NCBI GenBank assembly: GCA_034440575.1
Contig: JAOTOL010001508.1
Location: 762,001 to 826,000 of the forward strand
Direction of reading: 5' to 3'
Length of the DNA: 64,000 nt
DNA from: Imbricaverruca yamaguchii
Lineage: Eukaryota > Arthropoda > Thecostraca > Neoverrucidae
Both the position numbers and the translations under genes were made by a program. Every line of letters starts with the position of its first letter. Position 1 is the stretch's first letter. A model generated the notes under the pieces. The model was not told where the DNA came from. It did not search any database and was given only the letters and a program-made list of their open reading frames with translations. Positions 1 through 10,969 of this stretch are shown one piece after another.

Positions 1-80
1 AGATCAACTAACCCACCGGACCTCGGTTAAATCCTTCTACCCTACGCTGCTCACTCTCTAACAACTCTCAACAACCGGAA

Positions 81-113
81 CCAGCCGACATCACCACACG
101 GTGGCAGGACGGC
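81..113 (+). repeat. Conserved stem-loop motif next to a microsatellite (copy 1)
   Basis: An imperfect palindrome whose consensus outer arms are CAGCC and GGCTG and whose inner arms are CCAC and GTGG. It sits just upstream of the CA microsatellite. Four more copies occur at 25,436-25,466, 32,422-32,452, 55,511-55,542 and 55,575-55,606, each beside a dinucleotide run. In the last three it belongs to the 5' region of an RNase-H-type LINE, so this copy may be a LINE 5'-UTR remnant. Confidence 0.6.
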
Positions 114-121
114 AAAATTCA

Positions 122-420
<299 letters not shown>

Positions 421-2690
421 ACGAGCAGAACTGACTCCGAAAACTCGCTCCGGGGCCCAAAACGTGCCTAGCCCATAAAAACTAACTGGACCCACGCAAT
501 TTTTGTCGTGCCAAATAAACATGGCGTTTGCAAAATCGTATCAACAATTTAAAGAATCCGGGGCTTCTGAAGAATAACCGGATTCTGGAAAATGTCCGCG
601 ACCGAAACCGCTTCGCACATAAACAGCATGAACCCGACCACAACGTCGCACGGTTCCGAAATTATCGGCATGGTACGATGGTGTCGGCCTCCAAGCTCGA
701 AGAGGTCACAAAATTGCGTCGAGCCAGGAAAATTATCGCCGGATCCCCGAAACCCGTGCCTGGCCGAAAATCGCTTTGGGATCCCGAATGGGTCAAGGCC
801 CGAAAATAACATTGGGGACAAATATTTCCATTGGTCATCAAGTAAGCACGTGAAGTCCTAAAGCATATCGGTAAGCCGAAAACGCAACGGAAGCCTCCAA
901 GTGCTCGGTCTTTTAAAAGCTGCATTGCCTTGCAACATGGCTAGGCCATCCTAAAAGAGGGCTCTCAAACACACTAGCTGCTCTAAAGCACACCATGGAC
1001 GTAAAGGCGGCATGAGATCTTACAAATTATGGCGCCAACCAAAAAGCGATGTGATCCTGCGATGGTTTGGTCTCACCTGGCTTCTTCGCCCGCGACCAAT
1101 CGGCATGAGAGATTGGCGACGCTCATGACTCAACGGTCGATGTGTTGTAAAATCCCGCCACCAAACACTAATCGAATTGAATTCATCGAATTTTCCCAAC
1201 GAACTCCGATACAAGTATTCCTGACGCAGTTGGCTGATTATCATGCATCATCATTGCCAAAACGTATGGGGCCTGGAAACGGCAGAATCGCGGGAAGTGT
1301 GACGGATGCGTCGAATGCGCAATGGACATGTGGGTGCACGAACGTTGTCGTGGTGATAACTAGTCGCTACCAACTAAAATGCGTGAAATATGAAGAAGAG
1401 AAAATTTATATTGGATTGCTCGAGTGTATTGTCGGCACTGTGAGCCGACTTATGAGGGGACGCTAAAAACAACTTTTACTGGGGGAGGGGTGGCTTAGAA
1501 AGGATGATGGCTATGTCTTCCACAGGAAAATTCAAATAGTCACGAAATATTTTAGCTAAGAAAATAAAATATAGGTGGGCAACATTTCAACAAAAGGTTC
1601 TTGGAACACGGGGACGTTTAACACTGAGTAGGTGGGCTTCCTCAAAATCCGTTGTTCCCTCCCTCATGATGCAAATCTTAGGTATGCAACTGGTATTCTC
1701 TGCCAACCCAATTATTTCTCGCTATGCCAAACTGTTACTAAGCTCACCTTAGCGTCGACATAAGCACAAGCAATCCTGATTGTCCCAAAATGGATATCTA
1801 TTAGGAGCCCATGGGTGGTTTCTCGTTGATGGGTCTTGTCTCTGCCTGCAGTGGTCAGAAAATCTGAAAGTGAACGCCTTTTCGGGGAACTAAACCCCAA
1901 GTGGAAACTTCGGCGTGGTATGGACGTTGCGTTACACAAGTTACTGACGGTCTCCGAGTGGAATCTAATGTGATGTGCTTTAATTGAGCAATAAACTCGG
2001 TACAGTTTTTCCGAGACCGGATCTACAGACAGCAAATTTTCGCTTCCGACTCCGGGAATGGGAGCTGGCAAGTCTCGATGATTCTGCACCGTGTGATTCT
2101 CCCACCCCCACCCAACCCAGCGTCTTGCTACGACCAACGGATACCAGCGCGCGGAAGCGAGCCACCCTTCGGCATGACAATCACCCTTGCAGATGTGTTG
2201 CAAATGATTGGACCAGTCATGTCAGGCTATCTTTTGTGCAAGGAATGATCAGCATATTTTCAAAAAGCATACATGTTATTCGCAATACTACAATTAAAGT
2301 GATCAGTTGATTGAAATGTCATGCCTGTATCATCAGACCACGCTATTCCACCGACGACTTTCTCAAGGTCAGTGGATAGTACTTATGGCAGATTTACTTC
2401 GGATGAGTTTTTTAGGCCAAAACATTTATAAAGTTCTATAAGGCATGAATTTCATTTGAGTGACGTTTTTACCATTCGGAACACGGAAGAAATAAACTGC
2501 AAGCTTTCCGAGTGATTGCATTGCGACGGGCGTGAATTGTAACATGTGCCTGTTGATGTGCTACTTTAGCCATGTACGGCATCAAGTTCAGGTGGTAACC
2601 AATGCCCTCGAATGAAAATAGTGGCAAAGTGCTACAGTGAAGTTTACATTCTGGTCGTAGTGGTAGGAGCAAATAAGGTGCAAAATGAAG
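421..2690. other. No recognised gene; one small ATG-started open frame
   Basis: Mostly non-repetitive sequence. An ATG-started frame at 1029-1466 (+, 145 residues) has no domain I recognise and may be chance. In the frame that does not match it, around 1286-1365, a short cysteine-rich peptide (KCxxCxECA, later RGD) resembles one read at about 18,633-18,703. I see no promoter, splice pair or polyadenylation signal that would make a gene call here. Confidence 0.3.
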
Positions 2691-2694
2691 GCTA

Positions 2695-2862
2695 TTATTT
2701 GATAGCCATAATATTTTGACATGCATGTTTCGTTGGATATGACTGGGAGTTCAGCGTTGGTGATTTTCTTGTTTGTTGATTCAGTTGGTCGTATCATCTT
2801 TCTTGTCTCTACTGTGTGTGTGTAGTATTTCGCCGTAGTGCATGATGGTCAGGATTACAATC
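2695..2862 (-). repeat. Short interspersed repeat A (copy 1), possible retroelement coding remnant
   Basis: On the minus strand this segment matches 25,148-25,262 (+) over roughly 110 bases. The match begins at a block reading TGACCATCATGCACTACGG and continues through a stretch encoding IR..EST.KK.T.AEL.VI. The shared peptide suggests an old coding fragment. Its KK-x-x-AEL spacing loosely recalls N-terminal regions of Penelope-like elements, but I cannot confirm that. Confidence 0.4.
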
Positions 2863-3529
2863 AACATATAGGTCATATTTGTATTTTATCGATGTTTAGT
2901 CTCGAAGACTCACAATGCACCTACAAAACGGTTGTCCTACACACGAACACCGCAACACGGCCTGACAAGGAAATGACTAGTAGAAAACATTAATATGATA
3001 GCAACCACCCACAACATACAACATCTTTTTGTTTTAGAGGCAATATACATCAGACACATAGATGCAGCCATCAACAAACAAATCAACGCGCGTGGAACAC
3101 TCAAACTCTACGAGGGGCCAGCCCCCCCCCACAGTGACGTGTCTTGCAGTGTAATACTGGAAATGTAAATTTCCAGTACTTCCAGCTCCCACTCATAACG
3201 CACGCGAGTTGTTGCCCAAAACACAAATATCAAGTGTGCATATTTTATCCGGCCCCTGTCAATGTCTACTGGCAGCGGGGACGTCGTCTGGGCACTGATT
3301 TGGGTTCGGCAGGTTTTCACGACAGCAAGATATGATACTTTTTCGCGTACGTTCCTGACTAACAAGTATACGTGAGAGGTATAAATCATACGTCATCCGA
3401 AAGCTTGTTTCATGGTATTTCGATAATCATGGTAGGCCTTCACATGAACGTGTTAGTTATTGTGTAAAATGCTGTTGTTTAGACCCACGCCATATCCGTC
3501 GACACTATTTAACATAAGCGGGGCGAGCG

Positions 3530-3606
3530 ACCCGGTGTGGGTAGCGCAGTTGGTAGCGCGTCAGTTCGCCGACTCGGAGGTGGCAGATTCGAGGATGGGG
3601 GCCGGG
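3530..3606 (+). repeat. tRNA-derived SINE head (tRNA-Met-like)
   Basis: The sequence carries a pol III A box (TAGCGCAGTTGG) followed by GTAGCGCGTCAG, the D-arm pattern of elongator tRNA-Met. About 40 bases later there is a B-box-like GATTCGAGGAT. The anticodon arm and the 3' acceptor half do not pair into a proper cloverleaf, so this is a SINE head or tRNA pseudogene, not a working tRNA. Confidence 0.6.
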
Positions 3607-3639
3607 GCGTCGTGGGAAGTCCTTCTAATTAGCGACAGT

Positions 3640-5065
3640 TAATTAAGACATTGTTCACATGGGATGATCTTTGCATAAAGAGAAGGTAAATACGCAGGTA
3701 TTTTGCAGGGCTGTGTTCGCCCACCTTGAATTGATGGTTGAGCACTTTTTATAATTGGCCAGGCACATTACGGAATTACGGAACACGTCACCGCTTATGG
3801 CAGTGTCCAGGCCCACGGTCCCTTCCTGGCACGGGCGGCAGACCGTCGGGGGTGGGACAGGAGATAGGCCCCCCCTGATTTAAAGCATTCTGGCACTACG
3901 GCAGTGCGTCGCAAATATTGAGCTAAAAACTAACGGCTGCCCTTTCCCCTCCCACCAGTACCCCCTGACCAACATTAGTCCCTGCTTCTTGAAGTGTGCA
4001 TATAATAACAGTACATGATGTTGAAGGTGACAACCAACAATTGTGCATGCTGCCGAACAGTCAAATGACTGGACCCGCGCTGGACTCCAGCGGCTGGAGT
4101 CAGAGCGATGCCAGTTCTAAGCTCGGCTCCACGCCTCTCACGATACACGGCGAACACTTGTCACCAGGACTGTGACAAGCATTGCTTTGATAGGGGCAGA
4201 CGTTGGCTAAAATATTTCGGCGACAATCCTGAACTTTCTGGAGTGCCGGCGCAAAATAAAAATATAAATCACGCTTTTCGAACCATGAAGGATCGATTTA
4301 GATTCGCCAACAACTTCATGGAACCCATAAGCGCTAAAACGGATTTTAGATGCCCGCATGAGAATTTCGGTTCGATTAGCATGCATTGCCAAAGGCTTAA
4401 CGCGGAGTTTGGCAAGGTTGTGGAAGCATCCCCGTTCGTCCCCCACCGTGGCTTTGCCCATGTTCGCACCCCGTTATTAGGCATTCTCAGTCGAAATGAA
4501 TTGGCTGCGTCACTGACGCCACGTGAATCAAACTTCTGTCGTGTATGCAATATGCAGTGGCAACAGCAATTTCGATGCCAGACCAGCTCGGAAGCAACTT
4601 TAAAAACAGCTTAATTTGTGGGTGGAATGGAAAATTACCACGGAATAGCATACATGTTTTTTAAATAAATGTGTTCTATTTTTAACTTAAAAGAATATTT
4701 TCATTTTAATATATGATTTCATTATTCACGTCGTCTAACCCGAAACATCAAACATTTTGCAGTACAGCACGACATAAATACGGCAACAAAAGTTGTTTAT
4801 CAATCAAACTTTAATACGATAGGCATATATCTGGGGAAGACGAGACCGCCAAGATTGAGGAAGGCCCTCTCTCCCACTGCCGATTGTTTCTCGGTTGTGT
4901 ACTCTGGTGGAGGTGAATGTGAATTTTGGGCGCATCGACTGCGTTTGTCATTTTGCGCACATAAATATATATTCCGGTGCCCAACAGAGTGCGTATTAAA
5001 ACAATATATCGAGGAAGCACAACGCAAGCCATATATTTGTAGAAGCAAACACATGCAGCACAAAA
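3640..5065. other. Unassigned region with one open frame (4108-4614, +)
   Basis: A 168-residue ATG-to-TAA frame at 4108-4614 is the longest non-repeat frame in this part. An AATAAA signal lies 50 bases after the stop, at 4664-4669. The protein shows no domain I recognise and no splice context. It could be a last exon, a retrocopy or chance. The rest is AT-rich and shows nothing I can identify. Confidence 0.25.
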
Positions 5066-5067
5066 GG

Positions 5068-5235
5068 AACTTTGGGTTCTTTACGACGCAATTAACTGCT
5101 AGGTCATATAGCGTCGCCAACTTCTCAAACCGATTGGTCGCGGTTGGAGTCGGTAATTCCGCTGGTTCTGGGACTCGAACACATAATATTGGGGGTCAAG
5201 AGTCCAACAACCTACCGAATGTGCAACCGCGGCTC
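5068..5235 (-). repeat. tRNA-derived SINE, family S (copy 1)
   Basis: Read on the minus strand it has a tRNA-like head with a B box (TGTTCGAGTCCC), a middle block, and a tail ending GCGTCGTAAAGAACCC. The same order of blocks occurs at 13,990-14,135. The tail motif (AGCGTCGTAAA) resembles 3' tails shared by many arthropod SINEs, as far as I recall. Strand is inferred from the B box. Confidence 0.6.
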
Positions 5236-5288
5236 CAGCAAACGCGTGGCATAAGAGGTTATCAGTAGCAGGTGCAGATAATCCGCGT

Positions 5289-6000
5289 TACTTGACCCGC
5301 GCCATCTTCCCGGTCAAATCCTCACACCCCTTCTCGGGGGGGGGTTGAAGACCCCCATCTAAAATCCAAACTAAGCATCGCACAAAAACGAAAGAGGTGT
5401 GGTCAGAAAGCGATCGACGAGTAGGGTCCGGGTCCACCCAAAAAAAAAAATCCCCCAAAAAGTGACGTCACCGGCTAGATTTTCACGGCTTTTCACGACT
5501 TACATTATGTTTTTCCCTCTGGGGATTTCATTTTGTGGGATATATGATAAAACAACATTTATTTGGAATGAGAAAAGGACAACGAAATCGACCAGGGCTA
5601 TAATTTTTTTGCCCCCCCCCCGAAAAAAAAAACTTTATTGGAAGTTCCAAAATTTTGAATTTCCAAGATTTCTTTAATTTACCTTCTCCAATGGGTAGAG
5701 CAGACCACGAAACGTTGTTCTAAGTCAACTTTGCCCCCCGAAAATGTTTACTTTAGCCAATATCCTGTGTTTTAACTGCAATATGGCATACGCAAAATTT
5801 ATATGTAGTCCAAAACGGAAAAAAATGAAAAATTCAAATCGTACGTTTTATTGAATCCGTAAAGATAAGAAAACGCTGAAAATTTCCTTAAGATATCTGT
5901 GTCCGTTAAAGCGTGACGACTGGTTGAACTTTCTTGGAGGTGACTTTTTTGGACATTGACTAACTCGTTGACCCTAAATGATTTGACCTAAAAATTTGGG
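5289..6000 (+). mobile_element. TTAA-type inverted-repeat element (partial copy A)
   Basis: About 680 bases here align with 6550-7250. Shared landmarks are the terminal TTGACCCGCGCC-like start, a G-run followed by TTGAAGACCC, the phrase AGTAGGGTCCGGG, a poly-C run, and the closing GACCTGACCT-like blocks. The right terminus is missing, so only the left end and body remain. There is no transposase reading frame. It is a non-autonomous element of the same family as copy B. Confidence 0.6.
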
Positions 6001-6549
6001 ATCAGCATGTCTAATGTATTGTACATACAAAAATGTTGTTCTGCAGAATTAGCACACTGTAGCTGTTATGGTACAATCTATTAGTAGCTTGGGCACTACA
6101 TAGCCAATGTAGTTGATGCGCCCTAAAACCCTCATAACTAACCAAGTTAGAGCCACTAAAATGCTGGTGTAATTGCAAACAAAAATGTTGAATGTCATTT
6201 CCTTATGGTTTCCTTAAGCCTTGAGCTCCTGGAAGCCTAAAATGGCACCTGTGAACTTCACTAGCTTCATGCACACAAAAAATGTATAACTATGCAACCA
6301 GGCCTTCATATTTTGGTAGAAACAGGTCCATCATTGAATAATGCCATCATCTTTCTTTTTTTATGTGCTGAACACGATGTGGGAAACATCCAAAGGTAGG
6401 TGTTCGGGAACCCGAACATGTTCAGCTACACCCCTCTTCTCCTTCTCTGACGCCATTTTCAGGCTTTTGAGAGCAGTCAGCTTGAAAAAAAACTGCAAGG
6501 AAGTGACCTCTGATATTGTTTCCAATTACGCCAGTATATTTAGTAGCTA

Positions 6550-7359
6550 TTAATCCGCGCCGTCTATCATCTCACCCCGTCTCTGGGGGGGGGGTTGAAG
6601 ACCCGCTCTAAAATCCAAACTAAGCATCGCATGAAAACGAACGAGGTGTCAACGGAAAGCGCTCGGCGAGTAGGGTCCGGGACAACCCACAAAAAATTCC
6701 CCCAAAAGTGACGTCACCAGGGGGCTAGATTTTCACGACTTTTCACAACTTTTGTTTTTTAAGCATTGTTTTTTACTCTTGGGATATATGAAAAAGAGTA
6801 TTTGGAATGAGAAAGGGACAGCGAAATCGACTAGGGCTATAATTATTTTGCCCCCCCCCCCCCAACTTCTTTTGTTGAAATTTCACAATTTTGAGTTGCC
6901 AAGTTTTCTTTAATTTTCCTTCTCCGATGGGTAGAGCAGACCGATAAATATTGTTGGAAGTCACCTTTCCCCAATAAAAAATGCTTACTTTAGCCAGAAT
7001 CCTGTGTTTGAACCGCAATATGACTAATACGCAAAATTTATATGTAGTCAAAAACGAAAAAAAAATCAACTCATACTTTTTGTTTCATCCTTAAAGATAA
7101 GCAAACGCTGAAAGTTTCATTAAAATATCTGTATCCGTTAAAGCGTGACGACTAGTTTAACTTTTTGGAGGTGACCTCACTTGACCTTGACTAATTCGAT
7201 GACCCTAGATGACCTGACCTAAAAAAATTGAATCAGCATGTCAAATTGATGTGGAAAAAGATATGCCAAAGTTGGGCGCGCTGCCTCGCGCCGTTCGTCC
7301 GCTATCCGTGAAAAACCTGAGTGGGGGCGGTTGAAGACCCCCGAGATGGGACGGGTTAA
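6550..7359 (+). mobile_element. TTAA-flanked MITE (copy B)
   Basis: An 810-bp segment bounded by TTAA at 6550-6553 and 7356-7359. The ends are related in inverse orientation: TTAATCCGCGCCGTC on the left and TTAACCCGTCCCATC on the reverse-complemented right. Both ends carry a G-run then TTGAAGACCC. No protein is encoded. TTAA target choice is typical of piggyBac-type transposition, which is an inference here. A diverged relative lies at 28,331-29,325. Confidence 0.6.
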
Positions 7360-8169
7360 TAATTGGTACCACAACAGCTACAGTGATGTAATCCTGCACA
7401 ACCACTTTCATGCTCGGAATATGGCACAACACTACAGAACAATTATATGTTACGTAGCTTTATGTGAGCTGTTAGATGATTTTGATTGAAAGAGCCATGT
7501 GGATATAGATACCTTGTTCATTTGTTAAATTCAGTAAACATTATAAATACTGGTTTGGCCACACAAAAGCAGCAGTAGAGCAATTTCTTGCATGCATGAA
7601 GTGTTTGGAGACCCCCTCTCACCCTGCTACCACTACCCAGCCATGATGCATTGAGGAATTACGAAATTTTGCACATGTTGGTGAATGGCACAGTATAATG
7701 GTATGATTCCCTATAGCAAACAGGAAAAATATGAACTGACAGGGGACCAAGGCATATGCAAACATTAATCACCAGATTGCACCAATGACATGCTGACCAA
7801 GTTGACATTGTGAGTATAAGGCCTTAATCCGCATAAATTGTCTGAGGTGTGTTTTTTTTTCAACATCAACCACGCTAAGGATAAACTCATTCTGGGGATG
7901 GTGCCTATCGGTTCAAAGCCACCGACAGCTAGCAAAATAAGACAAAACATTCAAGCTTCAATGACTGACTGATGTGCTTTACAAACAGCGGGAAAAATAA
8001 TCTTGGGAAAAGCACCATAATAGTGCTAAAGTGAAAGCACCATACTTAGTAGATTTATCAGTATAGTTCAAAACTGGAATATATTTCAGCAGTATTCTGG
8101 AATGAAAAAGCGCTTCTGATATACGACGTCATGTGACGTAGGTTTTGTCTAGTTTAAACAAACTATACT
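7360..8169. other. Unassigned spacer
   Basis: AT-rich sequence between the TTAA element and the hAT-type element. I see no open frame, repeat or RNA gene that stands out. Confidence 0.5.
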
Positions 8170-8177
8170 AGAACAGC
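8170..8177 (+). other. Left 8-bp target-site duplication (AGAACAGC)
   Basis: Exactly repeated at 20,442-20,449, immediately outside the right terminal repeat. Eight-base duplications are the hallmark of hAT transposition. Confidence 0.7.
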
Positions 8178-8469
8178 CAGGGGCGTCGTCACCGTGGGGG
8201 GGGGGCAGCTGGGGCAATTGCCCCCTGCCGTGAGACTGGGGTGCCCCCCCGAAATTTGAGGAGGCCCCCAGGACGAAAAGGAGGCCCCCAGGACGAAAAG
8301 AAAGCCCCCAGGACGAAGAGGATGCCCCCAGGACGAAAAGGAGGCCCACAGGACGAAAAGGAGGCCCTCAGGACGAAAAGGAGGCCCAAGGAGGAAAAGG
8401 AGATTCTATAAATTAGGGGCCTCCAGGAGGAGGCCCATAATTTCAAACAGAAGTCACCTAGGAGGGGGG

Positions 8470-8660
8470 GTTAGGAGGCCCCAGAAATCAAGAGAGTGCC
8501 AAAAATTGGCACGGAGGCCCTCCAACATTGCAAAGGAGTCTCAATACGGGAAGGGAAGCCGAATAAAATGAGAGGAGGCCCTAAGCCGGAAACGAAAGCC
8601 AGTGGATATGTGATGAGGTTTCGGTGCAGGAACGTCGCTACCGGGGTGGACGCGGGGGAA
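8470..8660 (+). repeat. Higher-order repeat inside the array (copy 1; copy 2 at 9335-9510)
   Basis: About 175 bases recur 865 bases downstream with the sub-units in the same order: the AATCAAGAGAGTGCC block, an ATTGGCACGGAG block, a CAATACGGG block, AGGAGGCCCTAAG, and AAACCAGTGGA then GATGAGGTTTCGG. So array units were copied in multi-unit blocks, not only one by one. Confidence 0.65.
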
Positions 8661-8768
8661 ATTGTCTCCACACCCCTTGCCTTGAGACTTGGGGTGGGAG
8701 CGCCCCCTGTAATTTGAGGAGACCACTATCCGGAATGGCATAAAACAAAAAGATGAGCAAGGAGCCGA

Positions 8769-8808
8769 CGGGACAGAAGATGATCCTGGTGGATCATCTT
8801 CTGTCCCG
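8769..8808. repeat. Perfect 18-bp inverted repeat with 4-nt loop
   Basis: Positions 8769-8786 are exactly complementary to 8791-8808, with loop TGGT. It lies within the degenerate array and is far more exact than its surroundings, so it probably formed recently by local inverted duplication. Confidence 0.85.
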
Positions 8809-10969
8809 GTAGATCCAAGATTGATAACGAGGCCCCCAGGAAATATAATCAGGTTCCTATAAGGGACATAGAACAGAGATTCCGAGGAGGCCCCAGGATG
8901 AAAAGGACGCCCCCCCAGGACGAAAAAGAGAATTCCAGGATGAAAAGGATGCCACCGAGATGGGCAAGAAGCCACCCAGGGTTACACTAGAAGGCTTCCG
9001 ATGTGTGGCAAGATGTTTTTAATTTGGAAAACGAGGTTCCCAAGATGGAAGAGAAGGACCCTGTAACATAAAATAATGACAAGAGATGTTTATCCGGACG
9101 CAAGAGGGGACCCCCAGATGGGTAAGAAGGTCCTCCTAAGAAGGAGAGAAAGCCACTGAGACCAGCCAGATGAGGCCCACATTTTAGAAGACGAGAACTC
9201 TAGAAGAGGAGATTTAAGACTAGGATGCAAAAACAACCTGCTAAGAGAATAATAAGGCTCAAAACACAGATGGGGAGGCCTCCAAGACGTGAAAAGAGTC
9301 CCACAATTTTAAAAAGGAGTCACCTAGGAGAGTGTATGAGGTCCTATAAATCAAGAGAGTGCCAGAAATTGGCACGGAGACCCCCCAGAATTGTAAAGGA
9401 GGCACCAATACGGGTAGGGAGGCCCCAGAAAGTGAGAGGAGGCCCTAAGACTGAAAATAAAACCAGTGGAAATGAGATGAGGTTTCGGAGACGCAAAAAA
9501 ATAGGTACCAAAACAAGTAAGGTTTCACCAAAATAGAAAAGGATGATCCAGAGACTTGGCAGGAGGCACCTAATTCGGAAGAGGGCGACACAAGGTTGGA
9601 AATAAGACACCATGATGAACGAGGAGGCCCTAAAATTGGAGAGAAAGACCATTGGATAAGAGAGATGGCTCCAAGGCGGAAAAGAAGACTCGCAGATCGC
9701 AGATCGCAGTCCCCGGAAATAGGAAGGCCACTGAAATAAGAAAGGTTGTGTATAATTTGGTAGAGCAGGAACCTGGGAGAGAAGAGGAGTCCACCAGGAG
9801 ATGGGATAACACCCTTAAGGTGGGCGAAGTTCGAATTAAAACGCAGAGCAAGAGGTCCCCAAGACGTAAGAGAAGGCCCCTACTTTGAAAAAGGACTCTT
9901 AGAAGAGAAATGAGGGCCCTGCCGGACTCAAGAGGAGTCTCCCAAAAAGGAGTAGGTCTACGGGACTGAATGAGGCACCGAAGACCAGAAGCATTTCCAA
10001 GAAAATGAGAAGAGGCCCGTATACCTACCTAAGAGAGGCCCGAAGAGGCCCGTAGACCTAAGAGAAAATGGGAGTGGTAGCAGGTATGGAGGGGTGTGAG
10101 ATTTCCAAAATTGAAGATTCCCTCAAGACTGGTAAGGCTTTGCCAGGATAAAGGAGGAAGCCCACGAAGCGTGGCATGAGGCACCTAATTTGGCAGATAA
10201 TGCCCCTGGGACACGATAGGAAGCCCCATGCCATGGTAAAGGGGCCCAGGATGTAAGAGAAGGCCTTTCAAGACGAGGGAGGACAGTGAACATGGAGGAG
10301 TGTAGTACATAAGACGTTGAAAACCGGTAAAGATACTCCAGGAAATGGGACGAGATACCTTTGACGCACGATGAGGCCTATAGTTTGCAAGAAACACCTA
10401 AGAGATGGTAAAAGTCGTGCCGGGGTGTTTCAAATTTACGACATGGACCAAACAAATCAAGCCAGGGACCTTGAAAATCACGCTGAGCCTGGGTGTACCA
10501 AAAATTTACGGCCGGACCATAAAAATATATATAGTGGAACGACGGGTAGTACCATTACATAACAGTCTCATTGGGGCCAAAACAAATGAAGCCAGAGCAA
10601 CAAAAACACTCCTGACATGGGTCCAACTCTGAAAAGCATTCAGAAAACACACCGAAAGAAACCCAAAAACACTCCAACTCTGGGCAATGACGCCAAAAAA
10701 AACTAAAAGGTTTTAGACCCAAAAACGTACCCTGGCAGCTAAAGCTCGCGCTAGGGATTCAAGCAAATGACGTTGGGCCCAAATGATCACATTGGACTGT
10801 ATATAAAAAATCGCATCGCAGCCCTTGAAAATCACCCTGGAGGCCCAGAAGGGCGCGACGGGCCCCAAAAGTTGCAGCTGCTCCAAAAATCAATTCTTAA
10901 CTGGAATGCAGCGTTGGAAAAGTGGCCCTTTTTTGGAAATTTTGCAATCCAAAGAATTATACACTCCGG

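Larger units (their letters stand above)
8240..10965 (+). repeat. Degenerate array of ~20-nt GGAGGCCC-type units
   Basis: The first six units (8258-8377) are exact 20-mers on the pattern GAGGCCCCCAGGACGAAAAG, with one to three changes each. Farther right the units keep only the GGAGGCCC or AGGCCC core and an A-rich tail, with length varying about 18-30 bases. The array fades after 10,400 into longer CAAAA-rich units and ends in an ATTATACACTCCG unit at about 10,955. The open frames across it are incidental. Confidence 0.75.

Noticed and set aside
3530..3606. Functional tRNA-Met gene
   Set aside because: The A box and D arm fit, but the anticodon arm and acceptor stem do not pair, and no proper 3' half is present.
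8240..10965. CRISPR-like array (repeated GGAGGCCC cores with variable intervening bases)
   Set aside because: Cores and gaps both drift, spacing varies from 18 to 30 bases, there are no cas genes, and the DNA is clearly eukaryotic. A transposon-internal degenerate satellite fits better.
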